Source: Selenomonadaceae bacterium
Lineage (GTDB): Bacteria > Bacillota > Negativicutes > Selenomonadales > Selenomonadaceae
Assembly: GCA_017475745.1 (NCBI GenBank)
Contig: JAFVEZ010000049.1
Coordinates: 1-34,896 of the forward strand
Reading direction: 5' to 3'
Length of the DNA: 34,896 nt
Positions 7,670 to 15,995 of the stretch are shown here, in pieces. Under the pieces are notes generated by a model that did no database searches, was not told where the DNA came from, and saw nothing but the letters and a program-made list of their open reading frames with translations. The position numbers and the translations under genes were made by a program. Every line of letters starts with the position of its first letter. Position 1 is the stretch's first letter.

Positions 7670-9090
7670 TAAGCACCCACCATTCGTTTGTATTGATACT
7701 CCAATTCAGCAATAAAACCTTTCGTATCAAGAAGTTTTGAATTGCAGAGACGTTCACGCAATGTCCTTTTCAATGAACTCAATTTGATTTGATCTTCGGC
7801 AAGAGAAACAGATTTATTGATATATTCTTTCATGTCGTTTGCTATTAACTCGCTCATTCCGGCAAGTCGCAGAATGTCCGCGCCGAATCTCGAACTGTGC
7901 CGCGTGCCATAAAGACTGATAACTGGAACGCCCATGTAGAGAGCTGTTGCTGTCATAGTGCCACCGTTGTACGGAAAAGTATCAAGAATGATATCAATTA
8001 AAGCATAGTCTTTGAGATAATCGTCATTACCAAGGCGGAGTTCAATCTTGTCGAGTGGCAGACGAAGTTTTTTAAGACGTTTTTCCATCTCAATCTTGCG
8101 CGCAGGAATCATTGTGGTATCCTGAATTACAAATTTTGAGTTTTCAACTAGATTTAAAATTTTCTTGACACATTTCAGATAATCATCAGTTATCTTCATG
8201 AAGTTATTAAAACTGGCAAAAGTAATGAAAGAGTGAGCTTGAGTATATAGAGACGATACAGATTCCATTGACTCAGTTGGTTTGAAGGCAAAGGCACCAC
8301 TTAATCGTAGAAGTCTTTCGGTAAAGTATTTTTCGTGACCGATTGGCGCGAGGTAATTGTCAGTCAAGAAATAATCAATAGCCTTCAAGCCAGTTGTATC
8401 AAACCAGCCAATTCCGCTGATTTGAATTAGTGCAGGCTTATAACTCATAATTTGCAGTGTCATTCCACCTTCACTGTGTCCACCGAGATCGAAGAGTATA
8501 TCAACGTCCTCGTCGACAATCTTCTGAGCCGCTTCTTCAATAGAAAAATCTTCCAATATAATCATATTGTCAACGTTAGAATCAATGAAATTCGTAAATT
8601 GATCGCCTTCATGAGAGAGTGAAAAACATTTGACCATAAAATCATTACGGTTATATTCCGTCAGTAGTGACTCATAAAATCTTGCTGAGGAAGATTCCAA
8701 AAAATTTGGTGCTATGTAACCGATTGTCAATTTGGAATTTTGAGACCTTGAGCGAATATCAGATGTCAAGTAGTCATTTTCAAACAAATTGTTGTATATA
8801 AAGTGCTCATTTGCAAGCTCTTTGTCAGTGATTGAGTTCAAATAGTGTAGTGCAAAGAGATAATTGGAATAATGCTCGCGCTGACTGCGTAAATATCTGT
8901 CTTTGTGAGCAGTGTAAAGATAAGCCTGTACAGCACCGTCAGCATCACCCAAATCATGAAAGACAGCTCCTAACAATTCATGGACTTTCCATTCGTCTTG
9001 GGTATCTTTGAACTTTGGCAAGATAGTTTTGAGTCGTTTGAAGGCTTCGTGTGTTTTTCCAATATTTAATAAGAATTTTGACTCTTCCAT
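7669..9090 (-). CDS. GT41-type glycosyltransferase (O-GlcNAc transferase-like) with short N-terminal TPR
   Basis: 473 aa. The first roughly 70 residues look like one or two tetratricopeptide repeats (AFKRLKTILPKF, then LLGAVFHDLGDADGAVQAYL). The remainder matches the O-GlcNAc-transferase catalytic region: DILFDLGGHSEGG, IQISGIGWFDTTGLKAIDYF, the FASFNNFMKI stretch, and PYNGGTMTATALYMGVPVIS with SSRFGADILRLAGMSELIA. Such enzymes transfer a sugar to Ser/Thr of proteins; bacterial versions often modify flagellin or adhesins, but no target is visible here. The start at 9090 is set by GGAG at 9098-9101, seven bases upstream; an earlier ATG at 9111 lacks this. A strong promoter lies just upstream, and chrA follows with an overlapping stop/start. 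Confidence 0.88.
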   Translation of the reverse strand: MEESKFLLNIGKTHEAFKRLKTILPKFKDTQDEWKVHELLGAVFHDLGDADGAVQAYLYTAHKDRYLRSQREHYSNYLFALHYLNSITDKELANEHFIYNNLFENDYLTSDIRSRSQNSKLTIGYIAPNFLESSSARFYESLLTEYNRNDFMVKCFSLSHEGDQFTNFIDSNVDNMIILEDFSIEEAAQKIVDEDVDILFDLGGHSEGGMTLQIMSYKPALIQISGIGWFDTTGLKAIDYFLTDNYLAPIGHEKYFTERLLRLSGAFAFKPTESMESVSSLYTQAHSFITFASFNNFMKITDDYLKCVKKILNLVENSKFVIQDTTMIPARKIEMEKRLKKLRLPLDKIELRLGNDDYLKDYALIDIILDTFPYNGGTMTATALYMGVPVISLYGTRHSSRFGADILRLAGMSELIANDMKEYINKSVSLAEDQIKLSSLKRTLRERLCNSKLLDTKGFIAELEYQYKRMVGA

Positions 9091-9120
9091 ATACAATCTC
9101 CAGAATAACATTTAAGTGTT

Positions 9121-9149
9121 ATTATACTTTGTATTCAACAATTTTTCAA
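9121..9149 (-). promoter_or_regulatory. Sigma-A promoter of the GT41-chrA operon
   Basis: On the minus strand, TTGAAA (plus 9144-9149), 17 bases, then TATAAT (plus 9121-9126). It lies 31 bases before the ATG at 9090. The match is near-consensus. Confidence 0.65.
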
Positions 9150-9177
9150 CGATTGCAACAAATTCATTTAAAATTGT

Positions 9178-9206
9178 TTTTCACGAATTTTTATATGTGT
9201 TATAAT
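9178..9206 (+). promoter_or_regulatory. Extended -10 promoter of rsmA
   Basis: TATAAT at 9201-9206 is preceded by TGT (9198-9200), forming an extended -10 element. A weak -35 (TTTTCA, 9178-9183) sits 17 bases upstream. It lies about 32 bases before the rsmA ATG. Confidence 0.6.
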
Positions 9207-9238
9207 ATTTGATAGTTGTAAAATAAAAGGTGGTAGTT

Positions 9239-10123
9239 ATGGATAAAATTCATCCGATCATTGCAAATTTAAGCACTACACGACACATCTTAAAAAGTTT
9301 CAATTTACGTACAAGCAAGCGTCTCGGTCAAAACTTTCTGATTGACAAAGGTGTCGTTGATGATATAGTTTATGCTGCTGATATTGAGGAAGGTGAGCTC
9401 GTTCTTGAGATTGGTCCTGGAATTGGTACATTAACCCAAGGTCTATTGGAAGCCGGAGCTTGTGTCACTGCCGTGGAACTCGACAAGAAATTACCTGCAG
9501 TGTTGGCGGAAACTTTGGCGGGTTATGAAAATCTTCAAGTAATTCAAGGAGACATCTTGAAGGTCGACATTTTGCAAATAATGAATAATCAGCCTTTTAA
9601 AGTCGTCGCCAATTTGCCTTACTATATAACCTCGCAGATAATATTGACACTCTTGGAGAAAAGATTGCCAATAACCAAACTGGTGACAATGGTACAGCGT
9701 GAAGTGGCGGAAAGAATGGTTGCCACGCCGGAGAGCCTATCAGCCGCCAAGGAATCAGCCAAGACTTACGGTGCATTGTCAGTTGCGGTACAATTTTATA
9801 CAGAACCGCGCATAGCCTTTGATGTGCCGCCAAGTTCTTTCCTGCCAAGTCCTGAAGTCACATCATCGGTCATAGTCTGTGATGTACGCAAATCTCCTGC
9901 CGTTGAGGTTGAAGATGATAAATTCTTTTTTAGAGTTGTCCGCGCTTCATTTGGACAGAGACGCAAGACCTTGATAAACTCTCTTGCAAGTGTCGGATTT
10001 AACCGTGAATTGCTATCAAAAGCTTTGGAAATGTCAAATATAGACCCTCAACGAAGAGCCGAAACGCTATCATTGAGTGAATTTGCAACATTGTCCAATA
10101 ATCTCAAATCACTGCTCCACTGA
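9239..10123 (+). CDS. rsmA: 16S rRNA (adenine1518-N6/adenine1519-N6)-dimethyltransferase
   Basis: RsmA/KsgA dimethylates two adjacent adenines near the 3' end of 16S rRNA, a late quality step in 30S assembly that also sets kasugamycin sensitivity. Motifs are KRLGQNFLID near the N-terminus, the SAM-binding LEIGPGIGTLT, the acidic VELDKKL, and the catalytic NLPYYITSQII. Length is 294 aa. The ATG at 9239 is chosen because AAAGGTGG lies just upstream; a GTG at 9230 is part of that ribosome site. In many Firmicutes rnmV precedes this gene, but not here. The downstream neighbour is an unrelated unknown gene. Confidence 0.96.
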   Translation: MDKIHPIIANLSTTRHILKSFNLRTSKRLGQNFLIDKGVVDDIVYAADIEEGELVLEIGPGIGTLTQGLLEAGACVTAVELDKKLPAVLAETLAGYENLQVIQGDILKVDILQIMNNQPFKVVANLPYYITSQIILTLLEKRLPITKLVTMVQREVAERMVATPESLSAAKESAKTYGALSVAVQFYTEPRIAFDVPPSSFLPSPEVTSSVIVCDVRKSPAVEVEDDKFFFRVVRASFGQRRKTLINSLASVGFNRELLSKALEMSNIDPQRRAETLSLSEFATLSNNLKSLLH

Positions 10124-10237
10124 TATCTGGACTGTAATTATGGGATTTGTTGTTTGGACAAATGTATTTGAAGGAATATTATCATTTATGTAGAATTTAC
10201 AAGCAAAAATATCAATCATATTGGGAGCGAGAAGAAG

Positions 10238-11035
10238 GTGGAGATAAATTTAGCGCGAGATGGCATAACAGATAACGATAGTCCTACGGCGTTGATATAT
10301 TATGGCAGATATGAGGTCAAATCTTGGGAAGAATTGTACTTCGCAGCAGTAAAGACACTTTACATAGAGTATCCGGAAGTGATAAACTCGCTCGTGAGCA
10401 AAGACCCGACACGTGCCTTATATTTGCGTACCACGAAGATAGATATGAAGCAGCCGGCGAGGATCAGTACAATCTTGTATTTGGACGTTAGCAGAACGCC
10501 GACTGAAATCGTTAAGGCCTTAAGAGAGATATTCCGTTATGCAAGAGTGGTTAATATCAATATGAGTATAGAAGTCAAACGCTCATATGATATTACAAAG
10601 TTTGAAGATCATGAAACAGTATCAAATTCACAAGATACACAAAATTTACCAAGTTTGCCGAGTCTACCTATGTTGCCAATGCCAATAAATTCACCAAACT
10701 TTTCAACTTCATTTCAATCGCCCAAGTCTGCCAAGTCAACAGCAATTTTGGAAGTACCTTCATTCATGAAAAGTGAATCCATTAGGAAAGTAAGTGCTAG
10801 AGAGCAGTACATCGAACAAATGAAATATTTAGTCAAAACCTATCCAAATCAAATGAAGAAGGAAGCAGGCATTTTTTTGAATAACAGGCGAGTAACCCTG
10901 GCAGAGTCTGGATATCGCTATTTTATGGAAGAAGTTGAGTTAGGCGAAGGGCTGAGTATAGAGCTGAATTTTAGCGATGATGATATTAGAGAGAATATTA
11001 AATATTATCAACAACTTATACAGAAGTTTTCTTAA
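10238..11035 (+). CDS. Unrecognised protein with two domains joined by a Pro/Ser-rich linker
   Basis: 265 aa, no signal peptide or membrane segment. The N-terminal part (1-115) begins with an acidic stretch and has the pattern VKSWEELYFAAVKTLYIEYP, similar to a short repeat-like module I have seen in uncharacterised Firmicute proteins but cannot name. A linker at about 124-170 is rich in Ser, Pro, Leu and Asn (PSLPSLPMLPMP). The C-terminal part (175-265) is charged and helical and ends in Phe-Ser. The start is GTG at 10238 with GGGAG ten bases upstream; no other start is suitable before residue 69. It lies between rsmA and thyX without clear functional tie. The 114 bases before it show no obvious promoter. 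Confidence 0.7.
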   Translation: MEINLARDGITDNDSPTALIYYGRYEVKSWEELYFAAVKTLYIEYPEVINSLVSKDPTRALYLRTTKIDMKQPARISTILYLDVSRTPTEIVKALREIFRYARVVNINMSIEVKRSYDITKFEDHETVSNSQDTQNLPSLPSLPMLPMPINSPNFSTSFQSPKSAKSTAILEVPSFMKSESIRKVSAREQYIEQMKYLVKTYPNQMKKEAGIFLNNRRVTLAESGYRYFMEEVELGEGLSIELNFSDDDIRENIKYYQQLIQKFS

Positions 11036-11042
11036 CTTCGAG

Positions 11043-11065
11043 GATATAAAGTAAGTGCTTATATC
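11043..11065 (+). terminator. Weak hairpin between the unknown gene and thyX
   Basis: GATATAA (11043-11049) and TTATATC (11059-11065) form a seven-pair stem with a nine-base loop, followed by a mixed T-rich stretch (TTCTTATTATTT) rather than a clean T-run. It may attenuate read-through into thyX. Confidence 0.3.
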
Positions 11066-11096
11066 TTCTTATTATTTGTAATTTGGAGATGATTAT

Positions 11097-11807
11097 TTGA
11101 AAGTCACACTTTTGACATACACACCTGAGCCAGAGAAGATTGTCGCTGCGGCAGCACGCTGCTGCTATTCCAACGACGATCCTGACAAGCTCCTGGATAA
11201 TATGACTGACGAGAAAGCTGCTAAATTTCTTCAAAAGCTCAATGATCTCGGTCACCAGTCACCGATTGAGCATGTCTCATTTACATTTGCGATTAGTGGA
11301 GTCTCCAGAGCACTATTGGCACAGATAACTCGTCACCGTCTTGCTTCGTTTAGCGTGAGAAGCCAGAGATATTGCGGATTTAACTATGCTGATTTTATCA
11401 AGCCACCGTCAGTTGAAAAGTTAGATGTTGAGGATATTTTCGATGAGTCTTTGAATCAATGCAAAACTCATTACGATAAATTGATCGAAGCCGGCATTGC
11501 CAAAGAAGATGCACGAATGGTATTGCCAAATGCCGCGTCAACATCTATGGTTGTGACTATGAATTCTCGCGAATTGCTGCACTTTTTTAGTCTTCGCTGT
11601 TGCACTCGTGCTCAGTGGGAGATCCGCAACCTTGCAAATGAGATGCTTAAACTCGTCAAAAAAGCCGCGCCTAACCTTTTTGCTAAGGCAGGTGCGGCTT
11701 GCGAACAACTTGGCTATTGTCCAGAAGGTAAATTTTCCTGTGGAAGAGCGCCCTCACTTGATAAAGTATTGGAAGTTTACAACAGTGCCAAGATTAAAGA
11801 GTCGTGA
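11097..11807 (+). CDS. thyX: Flavin-dependent thymidylate synthase
   Basis: Makes dTMP from dUMP using methylene-tetrahydrofolate and FAD/NADPH, replacing classical ThyA. The defining ThyX motif RHRxxSxxxxSxR is present exactly as RHRLASFSVRSQR at about residues 79-91. The substrate-binding C-terminal region includes LRCCTRAQWEIR and the end FSCGRAPSLDKVLEVY. Length 236 aa is typical. The start codon is TTG at 11097, set by GGAG (11085-11088) eight bases upstream. No thyA or folA is present nearby. A strong terminator follows immediately. Confidence 0.96.
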   Translation: MKVTLLTYTPEPEKIVAAAARCCYSNDDPDKLLDNMTDEKAAKFLQKLNDLGHQSPIEHVSFTFAISGVSRALLAQITRHRLASFSVRSQRYCGFNYADFIKPPSVEKLDVEDIFDESLNQCKTHYDKLIEAGIAKEDARMVLPNAASTSMVVTMNSRELLHFFSLRCCTRAQWEIRNLANEMLKLVKKAAPNLFAKAGAACEQLGYCPEGKFSCGRAPSLDKVLEVYNSAKIKES

Positions 11808-11832
11808 GGATATATTCCTTTGACTCTTTTTA
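11796..11832. terminator. Terminator between convergent thyX and codY
   Basis: AAAGAGTC (11796-11803) pairs with GACTCTTT (11822-11829), with an inner AGGA/TCCT pairing in the loop, and a short T-run follows. It overlaps the codY stop codon and the stem is AT-rich on both sides, so it probably serves both genes. Confidence 0.7.
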
Positions 11833-12606
11833 GCGATGTAACTTTTGAATCTCATCAAGCAAGTACTCATTTAAAATCTTTATGTAGGTGCCTTTCATTC
11901 CAAGAGATTTAGATTCTATAACGCCAGCAGACTCAAACTTACGTAGAGCATTGACTATCACAGAGCGAGTAATACCCACCCTGTCGGCAATCTTCGATGC
12001 AACCAGCAATCCTTCATTGCCGTTCAATTCGCCCAGAATGTTGATAGCTGCCTCAGCTTCAGAGTAGGAAAGAGTTGCCAGCGCAATTTGAACGGTCGCC
12101 TTCTTTCGCGCTTCGATCTCCAGCTTTTCGGTACGATCTCTGAGCATTTCCATTCCGACGACAGTTGCGCCATATTCTGCCAAAAGCAAATCATCATCAA
12201 TAAAATCATTGTTGTAGCGCGCAATTATCAAAGTACCGATTCTCTCACCAACGCCGTAAATAGGCACAATAGTTGTGTTCTTGCCATTGAAGAGACATTT
12301 TTTACCCTCTTCGTAAACACACATACCAGTTTTACTTCTGCGGTTGGCATTGGTCTCGTCAATTCGGTTGAGCCAGTTGACATATTGTTTTGGGAATTTT
12401 CCTCTACGAATGACTTTATCAACCATTAAGTCACATTCAAAGTCATCTAAAAAGGCATAACCAAAAATCTCACCCTTTTTGCCGGTGATGTAGACGTTCG
12501 CGCTGAGTACGTTGCTGAGTATTTTCGATATACCGTCATACTCAACCGTTTCTGAGCGTTGGAGTAATTTGTTGATTTGCCGTGTCTTTTCCAATAATGT
12601 CGTCAT
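11830..12606 (-). CDS. codY: GTP- and branched-chain-amino-acid-sensing repressor CodY
   Basis: Global regulator of Firmicutes that represses or activates nutrient-adaptation genes when GTP and isoleucine/leucine/valine are plentiful. The N-terminal GAF-like effector domain (about 1-155) begins MTTLLEKTRQINKLLQ. The C-terminal winged helix contains ASKIADRVGITRSVIVNALRKFESAG, the conserved CodY recognition helix. Length 258 aa is standard. AGGAG precedes the ATG. The gene is monocistronic between convergent thyX and a divergent secreted protein, not in the xerC-hslUV-codY order common in Bacillales. A candidate CodY box just upstream of its likely promoter suggests autoregulation. Confidence 0.97.
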   Translation of the reverse strand: MTTLLEKTRQINKLLQRSETVEYDGISKILSNVLSANVYITGKKGEIFGYAFLDDFECDLMVDKVIRRGKFPKQYVNWLNRIDETNANRRSKTGMCVYEEGKKCLFNGKNTTIVPIYGVGERIGTLIIARYNNDFIDDDLLLAEYGATVVGMEMLRDRTEKLEIEARKKATVQIALATLSYSEAEAAINILGELNGNEGLLVASKIADRVGITRSVIVNALRKFESAGVIESKSLGMKGTYIKILNEYLLDEIQKLHR

Positions 12607-12653
12607 AAGCAGTCTCCTTTTCTACATTGTGTTGCGATTTTTCCGTTGCTCTT

Positions 12654-12682
12654 ATCGTATCACATTTTTGAAATAATTAACA
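12654..12682 (-). promoter_or_regulatory. Candidate promoter of codY
   Basis: On the minus strand TGTTAA (plus 12677-12682), 17 bases, then TACGAT (plus 12654-12659), with TG one base before the -10 (TGATACGAT), an extended -10 form. It lies about 48 bases upstream of the codY ATG. The -35 is weak. Confidence 0.4.
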
Positions 12683-12684
12683 GA

Positions 12685-12699
12685 TATTTTCAGAATTTT
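12685..12699. promoter_or_regulatory. Candidate CodY-binding box in the codY upstream region
   Basis: TATTTTCAGAATTTT matches the known CodY consensus AATTTTCWGAAAATT at 12 of 15 positions. It sits two bases upstream of the putative codY -35 element, between codY and the divergent secreted-protein gene. Functional boxes commonly carry two to four mismatches, but the region is AT-rich, so chance similarity is possible. Confidence 0.4.
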
Positions 12700-12791
12700 T
12701 TTGTAAATTTTGTAAAATAATATTAACATATAAAATCATTTTGTAATTTAAACTTTTCTTAAACTTTTTGTTTTTTGTCGGAGGATTGATT

Positions 12792-14180
12792 ATGATAAGA
12801 ATATTAGTACTTTTGCTGTTAATACTCGCAACAGTTGATTATTCTGCGATTGTTGAGGCGGCAGAGACTACAATAATAGTTGAACGCGGCTCGAAGGAAG
12901 AATCGGTAACTGTAGTTAATGACCAGCCTACCTGGCGAGATAAGCCAAATAAATCAAATGAATCGGGAGCAAACGATACTTCGAGTGACTCTGAGCAAGA
13001 CGAAGTATATTTACCGTCGATGGACGTACCGCCAATGAGTACTAAATCACCGTCAAGTGATCCTGAATCTGACAATCCGCCTGAACCTATAGAACAGCCT
13101 ATCATTCCTGACTACTCTATACCGGAAGTTCCAGCAGATACCTCAACGCCGCCAAGCGTTGATAATCCGCCTGAGATCGAAGAGGTTGAAGGACTTGAGT
13201 TTAGAATGGTTAATCGCGACGGTATCATGGCTTTTGCGATAATCGCCGATCATGAGAAGTATACTTTACAACCTGTCTTGGCACGTGACAAAATTCCAGG
13301 CAGGGCAACCGTCAAGCAAATGAGCAACGAATACAATGCTATTGCTGCGATTAATGCTAGTTACTTTGCACTCAGCGGTGAAATTCTCGGCAATACGAAA
13401 GTCAACGGCGTCGTTGCCGGTACAACTTATTACACGCGATCAACTATGGGTATCAACGCTGACGGTTCCACTATATTTGGGCGTACAGGCTACTATGGCA
13501 ATGTTACTATGGGCGGTGCGTCTCTAAATATCAGTGGAGTAGATTGTGAGCGCGGTGCTGATGCTTTGGTGATTTACAATCTTCACCAGGGTGCTACGAC
13601 CGGCACGAATGATTTTGGCGTTGAATATATCGTCACCGATGGCATTGTGACTGATATTCGTCAAGGTAAAGGCAATAGTGAGATACCGATCAATGGCTAC
13701 GTCGTCAGCGTCCATGGCAAGGCGGCAGAACTTTTCCAAAATACTCAAATCGGAGATCGTGCGATATTTGACGAATCAATCATTGATGTAGACGGTGTCG
13801 GCGACTTCGATCAAGCTATTCAAGTAATAGGCGCCGGTCCTAGACTGGTTAAAGATGGAATGATTTATGTAAATGTCGATGAGGAAGAATTTCCAAATGA
13901 CATTCGATTGGGTAGGGCACCTCGTTCGGCTGTAGGTGTGACTCAGTATGGTGACTATATCTTCGCCATTGTCGATGGCAGGCAGGCACACTCCAAAGGT
14001 TGTACGCTTCAAGAGTGGGCAGAGATTCTCCTAAATGACTTTGATGCCGTCAATGCAATCAACCTAGACGGCGGCGGTTCCACTGAGCTTGTTGTCAAGG
14101 GCGATATAGTCAACTCACCGAGTGATGGCAAAGAACGACCTGTTGGAGATGCCTTAGTAATGATCAAGAAAGCAGCATAA
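12792..14180 (+). CDS. Secreted or anchored NAGPA-domain (phosphodiester glycosidase-like) protein
   Basis: 462 aa. Residues 1-24 are a signal peptide (MIRILVLLLLILATVDYSAIVEA). Residues 25-130 are a low-complexity linker rich in Ser, Asp, Pro and Glu. From about 134 to the end is a NAGPA/DUF2233 domain: AIAAINASYFALSGE, the central FDQAIQVIGAGPRLV, LGRAPRSAVGV, and the hallmark NAINLDGGGSTELVV near the C-terminus. The human relative removes GlcNAc from phosphodiester-linked mannose; bacterial members are thought to act on sugar phosphodiesters of envelope or exopolysaccharide. GGAGG at 12780-12784 sets the ATG seven bases later. A terminator follows. It is divergent from codY and may share its control region. 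Confidence 0.88.
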   Translation: MIRILVLLLLILATVDYSAIVEAAETTIIVERGSKEESVTVVNDQPTWRDKPNKSNESGANDTSSDSEQDEVYLPSMDVPPMSTKSPSSDPESDNPPEPIEQPIIPDYSIPEVPADTSTPPSVDNPPEIEEVEGLEFRMVNRDGIMAFAIIADHEKYTLQPVLARDKIPGRATVKQMSNEYNAIAAINASYFALSGEILGNTKVNGVVAGTTYYTRSTMGINADGSTIFGRTGYYGNVTMGGASLNISGVDCERGADALVIYNLHQGATTGTNDFGVEYIVTDGIVTDIRQGKGNSEIPINGYVVSVHGKAAELFQNTQIGDRAIFDESIIDVDGVGDFDQAIQVIGAGPRLVKDGMIYVNVDEEEFPNDIRLGRAPRSAVGVTQYGDYIFAIVDGRQAHSKGCTLQEWAEILLNDFDAVNAINLDGGGSTELVVKGDIVNSPSDGKERPVGDALVMIKKAA

Positions 14181-14184
14181 ATAC

Positions 14185-14219
14185 AAAGACCTCCTGCATA
14201 CATTACAGAAGGTCTTTTT
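14185..14219. terminator. Terminator between convergent NAGPA gene and chemoreceptor gene
   Basis: AAAGACCT (14185-14192) pairs with AGGTCTTT (14210-14217), followed by TT and more T-rich sequence. The stem can be extended by ACA/TGT with a small bulge. The arrangement can serve both directions. Confidence 0.75.
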
Positions 14220-14235
14220 GTATACGTAGATTTAA

Positions 14236-15927
14236 TCACATTGACAAGTTGAACTTATGCACCTCATTTTGGAGCTGCTGTGCCAATTCTGACATCTTGG
14301 TGCTGGCATCATGCATTTCATGGATTGTTGCTGCCTGTTCTTCGGCTGCTGCCGAGACATTCTGTGCCTTTTGTGTTGACTTATGACTGATCGCCTGCAC
14401 AACCTCAATGGCATTGAGTATGTCGTGGCTTGTTGTGTTGACTGCCGCGATGTGGGCAATCGAACGTTGTACATTTTCGTTGAGCTTTTCGACTTGCTCT
14501 TCAATAGCGTTGAAGGCGTCACCCGTTGCCAGTACAGAAGTGGAACCTTCGTGAACACTGCGGTTGCCAAGTTCAATAGCTTCAACGGCAGAAGATGTCT
14601 CTTCTTGAATAGTGGTTATCAATTCAGAGATATTCTTTGCAGCGATACTGGACTGTTCGGCAAGCTTGCGAACTTCCTCAGCAACAACCGCAAAGCCGCG
14701 ACCATGCTCACCGGCACGTGCCGCCTCAATAGCTGCATTGAGGGCAAGAAGATTGGTTTGATCGGCGATTGCAGCAATGGTATCTACTATCTTACCGATC
14801 TCATCTGAACGCTTACCAAGCTCACCGACAACCTCTGCAGACTTACTAACCTGTTCAGCAATGCTCTTTATCTGCTCAACGGCAAAGTTCACCTTCTGTT
14901 TGCCATCATGTGCCTTCTCCTCACTATGACGAGCGACTGTATTCATCGCATTTGCACTCTCGTGGAGTTCTTGCATCTTATCACGCATATCGTTTATGAT
15001 GTTTTGCAGACCGTTTATTGTTTCAGCTTGCTTTGAAGCACCTTCAGTCATCGCTGTTGCATTGACAGCCGCCTGCACAGTGGTCTCAGCGACATGCTCT
15101 GTGCTTGCCGACATCTCTTCAGACGAAGCGGCAACTCTCTCTGAAGCATCGGCAACATCTCTGATTAGTTGATTCAACTTTCTCTTCATCTCATTTACGC
15201 CATTAGCTAGAGTACCAATCTCATCTTGAGAAGTTACCGGCAAATCTGCAATTCTTAAATCACCACCGGCTATCTTGTCAACTGTAGTTGCTGTCTCAGC
15301 GAGTTTTCTTGTTTCGCGACCTATTACAATCCAAGAGCCGATACCCATAACAAGAATTATCACTACAACCGTTATTGCTATCGTGAAGATAAAGTCGTTC
15401 TGAATGTGACTCATTGAACTTGCCGGTAGACCGACAAAGATCATACCAATGACGTTACCGGAACCGTTCTTTATAGGTACATAAGCAGCATGATAGTCCT
15501 GACCAACTACCTCAGCACGACCGGTATAGGACTTGCCGCCCTTTATAACCTCTTCAATAACTTTATCAGAAGCTTTGGTTCCGACTGAGCGCTGTCCATC
15601 TGTGCCTTTGACTGTTGTCGCCACGCGGGTATCATTTTGAAAGATAGTAACCTGTCCTTCACAAATAGCACCCAAGAAGTCAACGACTTCATTGTTGCCG
15701 TCAATCTTTAATTTGCCCTTATAGAGTCCACCTGCCTCAATATGCCATTCACCGGGATAGCGAAATTCCACTATCTCCAAGATTGACTTGACATTGGAGC
15801 TTGCCTTACTTTGAAGAGATATTCCAAATCCATTGTCAGCGCTGCGATAGCCAAGAATGGCCATACAGATGCAAACTAAAACAATAACAACGTTAAAGGA
15901 CACGACAGACTTTGTCTGCAAATTCAT
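14236..15927 (-). CDS. Methyl-accepting chemotaxis protein with a periplasmic Cache domain
   Basis: 563 aa chemoreceptor. Membrane helix 1 is at about residues 7-27. The extracytoplasmic domain (28-178) resembles a single Cache type ([16 protein letters not shown] through [24 protein letters not shown]). Helix 2 is at about 179-203, and the HAMP linker ends near [14 protein letters not shown]. The rest is the long signalling coiled coil, whose conserved tip reads [28 protein letters not shown]. The ligand is unknown; Cache domains often bind small organic acids or amino acids. GGAGG precedes the ATG. No che genes are in the window, so the receptor must join a remote pathway. It lies 68 bases downstream of the P-type ATPase gene on the same strand. 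Confidence 0.95.
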   Translation of the reverse strand: MNLQTKSVVSFNVVIVLVCICMAILGYRSADNGFGISLQSKASSNVKSILEIVEFRYPGEWHIEAGGLYKGKLKIDGNNEVVDFLGAICEGQVTIFQNDTRVATTVKGTDGQRSVGTKASDKVIEEVIKGGKSYTGRAEVVGQDYHAAYVPIKNGSGNVIGMIFVGLPASSMSHIQNDFIFTIAITVVVIILVMGIGSWIVIGRETRKLAETATTVDKIAGGDLRIADLPVTSQDEIGTLANGVNEMKRKLNQLIRDVADASERVAASSEEMSASTEHVAETTVQAAVNATAMTEGASKQAETINGLQNIINDMRDKMQELHESANAMNTVARHSEEKAHDGKQKVNFAVEQIKSIAEQVSKSAEVVGELGKRSDEIGKIVDTIAAIADQTNLLALNAAIEAARAGEHGRGFAVVAEEVRKLAEQSSIAAKNISELITTIQEETSSAVEAIELGNRSVHEGSTSVLATGDAFNAIEEQVEKLNENVQRSIAHIAAVNTTSHDILNAIEVVQAISHKSTQKAQNVSAAAEEQAATIHEMHDASTKMSELAQQLQNEVHKFNLSM

Positions 15928-15953
15928 AAACTTTTCCTCCGATTATCAAAGAA

Positions 15954-15988
15954 TCGGCAAACTCTCGAAAGTTTGCCTAAGAGCCGAT
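15954..15988 (-). other. Two-state inverted repeat between ATPase and chemoreceptor genes
   Basis: GGCAAACT (15956-15963) pairs with AGTTTGCC (15970-15977) as an eight-pair hairpin with a six-base loop. An alternative pairing uses TCGGC (15954-15958) with GCCGA (15983-15987), which competes for the GGC bases. On the minus strand no T-run follows, so it is at most a weak terminator or a leader structure of the chemoreceptor mRNA. Confidence 0.45.
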
Positions 15989-15995
15989 AAAGGAT

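Noticed and set aside
12768..12791. N-terminal extension of the NAGPA protein from a TTG at 12768
   Set aside because: The strong GGAGG lies inside it and points to the ATG at 12792, which also gives a clean signal peptide.
15928..15995. c-di-GMP-I riboswitch before the chemoreceptor, suggested by GGCAAAC
   Set aside because: Only the GGCAAAC piece matches; the conserved GACGCAAAG and the GCUGC region are missing and the leader is too short.
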